NCBI GenBank assembly: GCA_036321795.1
Contig: JAWQCY010000007.1
Coordinates: forward strand, 1 to 47,066
Direction: 5' to 3'
Length of the DNA: 47,066 nt
DNA from: CAKVON01 sp902475665
GTDB taxonomy: Bacteria > Actinomycetota > Coriobacteriia > Coriobacteriales > Atopobiaceae
The notes under the pieces were generated by a model that saw only the letters and a program-made list of their open reading frames with translations, was not told where the DNA came from and searched no databases. Shown piece after piece: positions 25,462 to 32,236 of the stretch. Every line of letters starts with the position of its first letter. Within the stretch, counting starts at the first letter, position 1. Position numbers and translations under genes: made by a program.

Positions 25462-26910
25462 ATGACTGCCGAGAAGAACCACGAGGTCGCGGACGCCGCC
25501 GCGACCGCCACCCCGATGCAGGCCGCCACTGCGACGCCGACCGCCTCCGACGTCGAGGCCGCCCGCGGCCTGTGCGACTTCGTCGCCGAGAGCCCGAGCG
25601 CGTTCCACACCGTGGCCGCCTGCGAGCGTCGACTGGCCGAGGCGGGCTTCGTGCCCCTGCGCGAGGGCGACGCCTGGGACGTCGAGCCCGGCGGGAGCTA
25701 CTACGTCACGCGCAACAACTCGAGCATCGTCGCGTTCCGCGTGGGCGCCAACGTGCTGGGCGGTGCGACCGCGGCCGACCCCGCGACCGGTGCCGACCCC
25801 GCGGCGGGCTACCACTTCCAGCTGCTGGCAGCCCACAGCGACTCGCCCGCGTTCAAGGTCAAGGCCTCGCCCGAGCTGTCCGGGCCCGAGGGCTACCTGC
25901 GCCTGGACGTCGAGGCCTACGGCGGCATGATCGACCACACCTGGTTCGACCGACCGCTCTCGGTCGCCGGCCGCGCCCTGGTGCGCGACGGCGCGCGCGT
26001 CGAGAGCCGCCTGGTCGCGCCCGACCGCGACATCGCCGTCATTCCGAGTCTGGCCATCCACCTGGACCACTCGGTCAACGAGTCCTTCTCGCCCAACCGC
26101 CAGGTGGACCTGTGTCCCGTCATGTCCGCCGGCGCCCTTTCCGCCGGCGCGTTCGACCGAATGGTCGCCCGCGAGGCGGGCTGCGAGCCGGAGGCACTTC
26201 TCGCCAGGGACCTGTTTTTGGTCAACCGCCAGCGGCCCGTGGTGTGGGGCGAGGCGTCGGAGTTCGTCTCGGCACCCAGGCTCGACGACCTCATGTGCGC
26301 CTACGTGGCCCTTCGCGCGCTTGTGGCGTCCGACAACGACCGTTCGGTCAGCGTCGTGGCCATCTTCGACAACGAGGAGGTCGGCTCCAACACCAAGCAG
26401 GGCGCCATGTCGACCCTCTTGCGCGACACCTTGTCGCGCGTGAGCTGCTGCCTGGGCCTCACCGACGAGCAGCACCTGCGCGCCCTGTCCCGCTCGATGC
26501 TCGTGAGCTGCGACAATGCCCATGCGGTCCACCCCAACCATGCCGAGAAGCACGACGAGGCCAACAGGTGCCGTCTGAACGGGGGCATCGCGATCAAGGA
26601 GGCCGCCAACCAGCACTACTGCACCGACGCGTTCAGCCGTGCCGTGTTCGCGGCGATCCTCGATGACGCCGGCGTGCCGCACCAGGCCTTCGCCAACCGC
26701 TCCGACATGGCGGGCGGCTCGACCCTGGGCAACCTGTCCAACATGCAGGTGAGCATGCACGCCGTCGACGTGGGCCTGCCCCAGCTGGCCATGCATTCCT
26801 GCTTCGAGACGGCGGGCGTGGCCGACGTGGCCCTGGGCGAGGCGGCCCTGCGCGCGTTCCTCTCGACCAACGTCATGATCGACGGCGCCGACGGGGCGAC
26901 CCTGGGCTAG
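25462..26910 (+). CDS. apeB: M18 family aminopeptidase
   Basis: A 482-residue cytosolic di-zinc aminopeptidase. Metal and catalytic motifs are seen in order: AAHSDSPAFKVK (H125-x-D127), IFDNEEVGSNTKQGA (Glu pair), SCDNAHAVHPN, NRSDMAGGSTLGN, and a final LAMHSCFE His. The family removes N-terminal, often acidic, residues from peptides. The first ~30 residues are an Ala/Thr-rich extension with little homology. ATG follows TTAGGAGGAAACC. It converges on the next gene with 17 bp between stops and no obvious terminator. Confidence 0.95.
   Translation: MTAEKNHEVADAAATATPMQAATATPTASDVEAARGLCDFVAESPSAFHTVAACERRLAEAGFVPLREGDAWDVEPGGSYYVTRNNSSIVAFRVGANVLGGATAADPATGADPAAGYHFQLLAAHSDSPAFKVKASPELSGPEGYLRLDVEAYGGMIDHTWFDRPLSVAGRALVRDGARVESRLVAPDRDIAVIPSLAIHLDHSVNESFSPNRQVDLCPVMSAGALSAGAFDRMVAREAGCEPEALLARDLFLVNRQRPVVWGEASEFVSAPRLDDLMCAYVALRALVASDNDRSVSVVAIFDNEEVGSNTKQGAMSTLLRDTLSRVSCCLGLTDEQHLRALSRSMLVSCDNAHAVHPNHAEKHDEANRCRLNGGIAIKEAANQHYCTDAFSRAVFAAILDDAGVPHQAFANRSDMAGGSTLGNLSNMQVSMHAVDVGLPQLAMHSCFETAGVADVALGEAALRAFLSTNVMIDGADGATLG
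26194..26206 (-). repeat. Sister motif TGGCGAGAAGTGC, copy 4
   Basis: Exact copy; the coding strand of the aminopeptidase gene reads A-L-L-A. Confidence 0.7.
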
Positions 26911-26927
26911 CCGCGCCCGTTATCTGC

Positions 26928-29093
26928 CTAGTGGCGTCGCCCGCCGCGGTTGGCGCCCTGGCGCCCCTGGGCGGCACGGTTGCGGGCGGTGGCGTTTTGC
27001 GATCGACTCATGCCCTTGGGACCCTTGGGACCCTTGGTCATGCCTCCCGGGACACGCCCGCCACCTGGGGCTTGTTTGCCGTTGCGACCCTTGTTGCCAT
27101 CGTGGCGACCCGTGCCGGCGCCCTTGTCTGAGCCGTCACGCCCACCCGCACCGGTGCGGCCCTTGCCGCCAGCACGACCGCGAGCGCCCTTGCCGCCGGC
27201 ACGACCACTCGTGCTGCCGCCCGCGGCGCCCGGGCCCTTGGGCGGGTAGGGGCGGATGAGGCACTTGGGGCCGAACCCGACCAGGTCCTCGCGGCCCGCG
27301 CGGCGAAGGGCCTCGCGCACCAGGTGCCAGTTCTCGGGCTTGCGGTACTGGATCAGGGCTCGCTGCATGGCCTTCTCGCGGGGGTCGCGAGGCACGTAGA
27401 TTGGCTCCATCGTGCGCGGGTCGACACCCGTGTAGAACATGCACGTGCTCATGGTCGAGGGGGTGGGGTAGAAGTCCTGTACCTGCTCGGGCATGTAGCC
27501 CATGTCGCGGACGGCCTCAGCCAGCTCGACGGCCTCCTTCATGGTGGAGCCCGGGTGGCTGGAGATCAGGTACGGCACGACGTACTGCTCGAGCCCCGCC
27601 GCGCGCGTCACGCGCTCGAAGCGGCGGCAGAACGCCTCGTAGACCGCACGCGACGGCTTGCCCATGGCGGCGAGCACCGTGTCGCTCACGTGCTCGGGCG
27701 CCAGGCGCAGCTGGCCCGACACGTGGTGACGGACGAGCTCGTCCAGAAACTCGTCGGACTCGTCCGCCAGGGTGTAGTCGAAGCGCACGCCGCTGCGGAC
27801 GAAGACCTTCTTCACGCCGGGAAGCTGGCGCAAGTCGCGCAGCAGCCGCGCGTAGGAGTCCTCCTCGACGACCATGTTCTTGCAGATGGTCGGCCACATG
27901 CAGCGACGGTTGGAGCACACCCCGCGGGTTGCCTGCTTGTCGCAGGCGGGGCGGCCGAAGTTCGCCGTCGGACCCCCGACGTCGGTGATGTAGCCCTTGA
28001 AGTTGGGGTCGTGCGTGAGCGCCTCGGCCTCGCGCATGACGCTGTCGTGGCTCCGCACCTGCAGGACGCGTCCCTGGTGGAAGGTGATCGCGCAGAAGCT
28101 GCACTCGCCGAAGCAGCCGCGGTTGGCCGCTATCGAGAAGCGCACCTCGTCGAAGTCGAACGCGGGAACGCCGCCGGCGGCGTCGTAGTCGGGGTGCCAG
28201 GCGCGGGCGTAGGGCAGCTCGTAGACGGCGTCGAGCTCGGGCGTGGTCAGGGGCGGCTGCGGCGGGTTCTGCACCACCAGCAGGTTGTCGTCGGGGTAGG
28301 GCTCCACCAGGCAATGCGCGGTGATCGAGTCCATGTTTCGGTACTGGACGGCAAAGCTGCGCGCGTAGGCCATCCGATCGCGCCGCAACTCGTCGTATGA
28401 GGGCAGCGTCTCGTAGTCGACGAGATCGTCGGTCGTGCGCGTGCGGTAGACCGTGCCCGCGATCCAGGTGACCTGGTCGACGGGAAGGCCCGAGTCCAGG
28501 GCCTCGGCGACCTCGACGATGGACTTCTCGCCCATGCCGTACAGAATCATGTCGGCGCCCGAGTCCAGTAGCACCGAGCGCTTGAGCGAGTCGGACCAGT
28601 AGTCGTAGTGGGCAAGGCGACGCAGGCTTGCCTCGACGCCGCCCATCAGAATCGGCACATGCTTGTAGCTGCGGCGGATTAGGTTTCCGTAGACGACGCA
28701 GGCGTGGTCGGGGCGCATGCCCATCTTGCCGCCGGGGGAGTAGAAATCCTTGCCGCGGCGACGCTTGGCCACGGTGTAGTGGTTGACCATCGAGTCCATG
28801 TTGCCCGCGCTCACCAGGAAGGCCAGGCGCGGCTCGCCCAGCGCCGTGACGCTGGTGGGGTCGTTCCAGTCGGGCTGGCAGATTACGCCCACGCGGAAGC
28901 CGTGCGCCTCGAGCGTGCGGGTGACGATCGACATGCCGAAGCTGGGGTGATCGACGTAGGCGTCGCCACAGACGTAGACGAAGTCGCACCGGTCCCAGCC
29001 GCGCTCGTCCATGTCGGCTCGCGAGACGGGCAGGAAAGCCTGCCGAGAAGGACGCTCGGGTGCGTCCGCCCTGCCGCCTGTGTGCTTGGCCAT
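26928..29093 (-). CDS. YgiQ family radical SAM protein with Gly/Arg/Lys-rich tail
   Basis: A 721-residue protein. The radical SAM cluster is C327-x3-C331-x2-C334 (RGCFGECSFCAITFHQG), and the N-terminal half has the YgiQ domain (GDAYVDHPSFGMSIVTRTLE, SAGNMDSMVNHYT, GGVEASLRRLAHYDYW). The last ~95 residues are low complexity and basic (GKGARGRAGGKGRTGAGG and similar), suggesting RNA or anion binding. The reaction of YgiQ proteins is not established. ATG at 29093 with GAGGGGA upstream is preferred over an in-frame ATG 42 nt earlier. It lies 114 bp downstream of the metal ATPase gene on the same strand. Confidence 0.9.
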   Translation of the reverse strand: MAKHTGGRADAPERPSRQAFLPVSRADMDERGWDRCDFVYVCGDAYVDHPSFGMSIVTRTLEAHGFRVGVICQPDWNDPTSVTALGEPRLAFLVSAGNMDSMVNHYTVAKRRRGKDFYSPGGKMGMRPDHACVVYGNLIRRSYKHVPILMGGVEASLRRLAHYDYWSDSLKRSVLLDSGADMILYGMGEKSIVEVAEALDSGLPVDQVTWIAGTVYRTRTTDDLVDYETLPSYDELRRDRMAYARSFAVQYRNMDSITAHCLVEPYPDDNLLVVQNPPQPPLTTPELDAVYELPYARAWHPDYDAAGGVPAFDFDEVRFSIAANRGCFGECSFCAITFHQGRVLQVRSHDSVMREAEALTHDPNFKGYITDVGGPTANFGRPACDKQATRGVCSNRRCMWPTICKNMVVEEDSYARLLRDLRQLPGVKKVFVRSGVRFDYTLADESDEFLDELVRHHVSGQLRLAPEHVSDTVLAAMGKPSRAVYEAFCRRFERVTRAAGLEQYVVPYLISSHPGSTMKEAVELAEAVRDMGYMPEQVQDFYPTPSTMSTCMFYTGVDPRTMEPIYVPRDPREKAMQRALIQYRKPENWHLVREALRRAGREDLVGFGPKCLIRPYPPKGPGAAGGSTSGRAGGKGARGRAGGKGRTGAGGRDGSDKGAGTGRHDGNKGRNGKQAPGGGRVPGGMTKGPKGPKGMSRSQNATARNRAAQGRQGANRGGRRH
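29041..29053 (+). repeat. Copy 5 of dispersed motif TGCCGAGAAGGAC (5' end of YgiQ gene)
   Basis: Exact plus-strand copy; the coding (minus) strand uses it in a third frame, P-S-R-Q. Confidence 0.8.
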
Positions 29094-29155
29094 GTCAGTC
29101 CCCTCGCTCGCGTTTCGTACGGACCATGGTAGCAACGCGGCGGGGCCCGTGCCGA

Positions 29156-29207
29156 CCTCGCGGCACCCGGCCGCGAGGCCGCGAGGTCGCGAGGTCGTGG
29201 GGTCGCG
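29156..29207. repeat. Short tandem octamer CCGCGAGG with inverted copy
   Basis: Period-8 units at 29171, 29179, 29187 and 29195 (CCGCGAGG twice, then TCGCGAGG, TCGTGGGG). An inverted unit CCTCGCGG at 29156-29163 can pair with 29171-29178 to form an 8-bp hairpin with a 7-nt loop. There is no T-run. It abuts the metal ATPase stop. Confidence 0.7.
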
Positions 29208-31223
29208 CTATCTGCCCGCGGCCCCGTTGCCGCCCACGCGCATGGCACGCATCGCGTTGAGGATGGCGATGATCGCCACGCCCACGTCGCCGAAGACGGC
29301 CAGCCACATGTTGGCGATGCCGAGGGCTGCCAGCGCCAGGATGATCAGCTTGACGGCCAGGGCGAAGACGATGTTCTCCCACACGATGCGCATGGTCTTG
29401 CGCGCGACGTCGATCGCGCGGGCGATGTTGGACGGCTTGTCGTCCATAAGGACCACGTCGGCGGCCTCGATGGCGGCGTCCGAGCCCATCGCGCCCATGG
29501 CGATGCCCACGTCGGCGCGGGTCAGGACGGGCGCGTCGTTGATGCCGTCGCCAACGAAGGCCAGCTTGCGGCCGTTCTTCTCGGCAGCCAGGAGCGACTC
29601 GACGCGGTCGACCTTGTCGCCCGGGAGCAGCTGCGCGTGGTACTCGTCGAGCCCGAGCTGCGCGGCCACGGCGGCGGCGACCTCCTCGCGGTCGCCGGTG
29701 AGCATGACGCAGCGGCGCACGCCGCAGGCGTGCAGGTCGCAGATCGTCTGCGCGGCGTCGTCCTTCACGACGTCGGCGATGACGATGTGGCCGACGTAGG
29801 CGCCGTCGACCGAGACGTGCAGGATGGTGCCGGTGAGCTCGCAGTCGTGCCAGCTCGTGCCATGCTCGCGCATGAGCTTGTCGTTGCCCACCAGGACCAC
29901 GTGCTCGGCCTCGCGGGTCTTCTCGGCAACGCGCGCCGAGACGCCGTGGCCGCTTTGCTCCCGGACGTCGCGGACGAGGTTGCGGTCGATCCGTCCGCTG
30001 TAGGCTGCCTTGACCGACAGGGCGATCGGGTGGTCCGAGAAGGCCTCGGCGTAGGCGGCGTGGCTCAGGACGTAGTCGGGGTCGATGCCTGCCTCGGGGT
30101 GGACGGCAACCACGTTGAAGGTGCCGTTGGTGAGCGTGCCTGTCTTGTCGAACACGACGGTGTCGACCTCGGAGAGCGCCTCGAGGTAGTTGGAGCCCTT
30201 CACCAGCACGCCGATGCGGCTGGCCCCGCCGATGCCGCCGAAGAACGACAGCGGTACGCTGATCACCAGGGCGCACGGGCAGCTGACCACCAAGAAGGTC
30301 AGGCCACGCAAGATCCAGTCGCCCCAACACCCCGTGACAGCTCCGCCGACGATGGCGAGAAGTGCCGCGGCGCCGGTGACCGTGGGCGTGTAGACGCGGG
30401 CGAAGCGGGTGATGAAGTTCTCGGTCTTCGCCTTCTTCTCGCTGGCGTTTTCCACCAGCTCCAGGATGCGGCTGACCGTTGACTCGCCGAAGGGCTTGGT
30501 CGTGCGGACCCTGACGAGGCCCGTCATGTTGATGCAACCGCTGACGACGTCGGCGCCGGCCTCCGCGTGGCGCGGGACCGACTCGCCGGTGAGCGCGGCG
30601 GTGTCGAGCTGCGTGGCGCCATCGACGATCACGCCGTCGATGGGGACGCGCTCGCCGGGCTTGATCACGATGGTGGAGCCCACGGCGACCTCGTCGGGGT
30701 CCACCCGCACGAGCTCGCCGTCCCTCTCGACGTTGGCGTAGTCGGGCGCGATGTCCATCATGGCCGCGATCGACTTGCGGCTCCTGCCGACGGCGTAGGC
30801 CTGGAACAGCTCGCCGACCTGGTAGAACAGCATGACGGCGGCACCCTCGGCCATGTGTGGGTCGGTGTCGGGGAACGCGACCATGGCAAACGCGCCGAGC
30901 GTGGCCACGGCCATCAGGAAGCTCTCGTCGAAGGCCTTTCCGCGCCGGATGTTGTTGGCAGCCTTGGCAAGCACGTCGTGGCCGGCAATCGCGAACGGGA
31001 CCAGATAGAGCGCGAAGCCGGCGTAGACGCTGCCGACCCCGCCGAAGAGCCTGTCGAGAAGACCCGTCTCGTCGAGGGCGAAGACGACCGCGAACACCGC
31101 GAGCGCGCACAGGATGCGGTTGCGCTTGTGGGTGAGCGACTCCTTCTTGCGGCGCCTCTTCTTGGGGGTCTGCTTGCTTGTTGCCATGGTGCTGTCCTTT
31201 GGGTTCGTGAACGTGGCGGGCAT
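29208..31223 (-). CDS. Heavy-metal P1B-type ATPase (Zn/Cd/Pb efflux type) without its own N-terminal HMA domain
   Basis: A 671-residue metal pump of the inner membrane. It has the metal-site motif C315-P-C (VVSCPCALVISVP), phosphorylation site DKTGTLTNG, the HP locus FSDHPIA, TGES, and MLTGD ... VGDGINDAP. CPC with this context fits ZntA/CadA rather than copper pumps. The N-terminus is Lys/Arg-rich (KKRRRKKE) and has no HMA domain; a free HMA protein is encoded just upstream. Two starts have good SDs: ATG 31223 (AGGAGGG) and ATG 31187 (AAAGGA, 659 residues). I take the first. It is the third gene of an ArsR-controlled operon. Confidence 0.93.
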   Translation of the reverse strand: MPATFTNPKDSTMATSKQTPKKRRRKKESLTHKRNRILCALAVFAVVFALDETGLLDRLFGGVGSVYAGFALYLVPFAIAGHDVLAKAANNIRRGKAFDESFLMAVATLGAFAMVAFPDTDPHMAEGAAVMLFYQVGELFQAYAVGRSRKSIAAMMDIAPDYANVERDGELVRVDPDEVAVGSTIVIKPGERVPIDGVIVDGATQLDTAALTGESVPRHAEAGADVVSGCINMTGLVRVRTTKPFGESTVSRILELVENASEKKAKTENFITRFARVYTPTVTGAAALLAIVGGAVTGCWGDWILRGLTFLVVSCPCALVISVPLSFFGGIGGASRIGVLVKGSNYLEALSEVDTVVFDKTGTLTNGTFNVVAVHPEAGIDPDYVLSHAAYAEAFSDHPIALSVKAAYSGRIDRNLVRDVREQSGHGVSARVAEKTREAEHVVLVGNDKLMREHGTSWHDCELTGTILHVSVDGAYVGHIVIADVVKDDAAQTICDLHACGVRRCVMLTGDREEVAAAVAAQLGLDEYHAQLLPGDKVDRVESLLAAEKNGRKLAFVGDGINDAPVLTRADVGIAMGAMGSDAAIEAADVVLMDDKPSNIARAIDVARKTMRIVWENIVFALAVKLIILALAALGIANMWLAVFGDVGVAIIAILNAMRAMRVGGNGAAGR
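30353..30365 (+). repeat. Sister motif TGGCGAGAAGTGC, copy 5
   Basis: Exact plus-strand copy in the ATPase gene; the coding strand reads A-L-L-A. Confidence 0.7.
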
Positions 31224-31272
31224 GGTTGCCCTCCTGTAGTCTTTCCGCTGCGCCGGCGGCCTACGCGCGGAT

Positions 31273-31345
31273 CGTCCCGCATGGGGTGGCCGCGATTTCT
31301 GAGCCGCGCCAGCGGCGAAGCTGAGCGGCGGCCCCATGCGGGACG
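31273..31345 (-). promoter_or_regulatory. Long intercistronic stem-loop between HMA and ATPase genes
   Basis: Fourteen perfect base pairs (31273-31286 with 31332-31345) enclose a ~45-nt GC-rich loop with its own pairing potential. No T-run follows on the minus strand, so it may tune stability or ratio rather than terminate. Confidence 0.6.
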
Positions 31346-31364
31346 ACCGCAGGGAGTGGGCCTG

Positions 31365-31583
31365 CTAGCGCAGGATCTCGCAATCGGGCTCTGCGTCGGC
31401 AGTGAAGTCGACAACGCGGTCGAGCACGTCGTCGAACTCGGCGTCGTCGGCCTCGAGGGTGAGCTTCTGGGTCATGAAGTTGACCGAGACGGACTTGACG
31501 CCCTCGATCTTGGCGAGCTCGTCCTGCAGCTCGCGGGCGCAGTTGGCGCAGTCGATCTCGTCCAGCTTGAAAGACTTCCTCAT
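31365..31583 (-). CDS. Free-standing heavy-metal-associated (HMA) domain protein
   Basis: A 72-residue protein with the ferredoxin-like HMA fold pattern and one metal motif, C12-A-N-C15 (DEIDCANCARELQDELAKIEGV, read in parts), then SVSVNFMTQKLTLEAD. In CadA/ZntA pumps this domain is fused to the ATPase; here it is separate and encoded between the repressor and the pump. It probably hands Zn/Cd/Pb to the pump or buffers it. CANC without a second acidic motif does not settle which metal. SD AAGGGAAA precedes the ATG. Confidence 0.92.
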   Translation of the reverse strand: MRKSFKLDEIDCANCARELQDELAKIEGVKSVSVNFMTQKLTLEADDAEFDDVLDRVVDFTADAEPDCEILR

Positions 31584-31625
31584 GGTGTTTTCCCTTCTCG
31601 CGGGGCGCCGGCGGCGCCTCCCTTG

Positions 31626-31997
31626 CTATTCGCAGATGTGGCTGAGCCCGACGTTGAGCATGGTGTAGACGTGGTCGTCGGCCAGCGAGTAGACGACGTT
31701 GCGGCCGTCGCGCTCGAACTTGACCAGATGCGCCTGCTTGAGCGTGCGCAGCTGGTGCGAGACGGCGCTCTGCGTCGTGCCGGTCTCGTCGGCGATGTCG
31801 GCCACGCACAGGTCGCGGCCCATCAGCGTGAACAGGATCTTGATGCGCGTCGTGTCGCTGAACACCTTGAACAGGTCGGCGAGGTCGTAGAGAAGCTCCT
31901 CGTCGGGCAGCTGCTCGGGCGCCTGGCCGGCGGGGATGGGCTGCGGGGGCGTCGTGTCGTCCCGGGTCGTCGCCTCGGCGTCATGCGTGTCTGCCAT
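31626..31997 (-). CDS. ArsR/SmtB-family metal-sensing repressor
   Basis: A 123-residue winged-helix repressor. The recognition helix region is ADIADETGTTQSAVSHQLRTLKQAHLV. Two known metal sites can be checked: the alpha3 DLCV at 62-65 keeps one Cys only, while alpha5 has the full zinc pattern D107-x-H109-x10-H120-x2-E123, as in SmtB/CzrA. So zinc-type sensing through alpha5 is likely; Cd/Pb sensing through a CadC-type Cys site is less likely. The first ~35 residues are a flexible acidic/Pro-rich arm. SD GGGAGGG. First gene of the metal-efflux operon, with its operator at 32045-32090. Confidence 0.95.
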   Translation of the reverse strand: MADTHDAEATTRDDTTPPQPIPAGQAPEQLPDEELLYDLADLFKVFSDTTRIKILFTLMGRDLCVADIADETGTTQSAVSHQLRTLKQAHLVKFERDGRNVVYSLADDHVYTMLNVGLSHICE

Positions 31998-32044
31998 GTT
32001 GTCCCTCCCTTACGTTTCCTGTTTGTCCGAACACTTGAACAAAC

Positions 32045-32095
32045 GCTCATATGTACTGTTGAGAACAAGTATATGAGCGATTGCTCATATGTCAA
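32045..32095 (-). promoter_or_regulatory. Promoter and operator of the arsR-HMA-ATPase operon
   Basis: On the minus strand TTGACA (32095-32090), a 16-nt spacer and TATACT (32073-32068) form a near-consensus promoter. The inverted repeat ATATGAGC-GATT-GCTCATAT (32071-32090) fills the spacer exactly, and a further half site GCTCATATG lies at 32045-32053 near the start of transcription. This is the expected design for ArsR-family repression: bound repressor covers -35 to -10. Confidence 0.85.
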
Positions 32096-32108
32096 TGGCA
32101 ATCTCGGC

Positions 32109-32121
32109 GCACTTCTCGCCA
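32109..32121 (-). repeat. Sister motif TGGCGAGAAGTGC, copy 6 (intergenic)
   Basis: Exact minus-strand copy just upstream of the arsR -35 box. Confidence 0.75.
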
Positions 32122-32186
32122 GCGGTGCCGTTCGTCGGATAGTTGTCTTTCCACCGCCTTGGCTGTTGCTACGGACGGGGTGTTTC

Positions 32187-32218
32187 ATGCACGATAAGAA
32201 GAACCGTGCATACCTTTT
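32187..32218 (+). promoter_or_regulatory. Small hairpin plus T-run before the ABC exporter
   Basis: A 7-bp stem (32187-32193 with 32205-32211) with an 11-nt loop, then ACCTTTT. It could be a weak attenuator in the leader of the exporter operon; stability is low. Confidence 0.35.
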
Positions 32219-32236
32219 CCTATGAGGGGAGGACCC

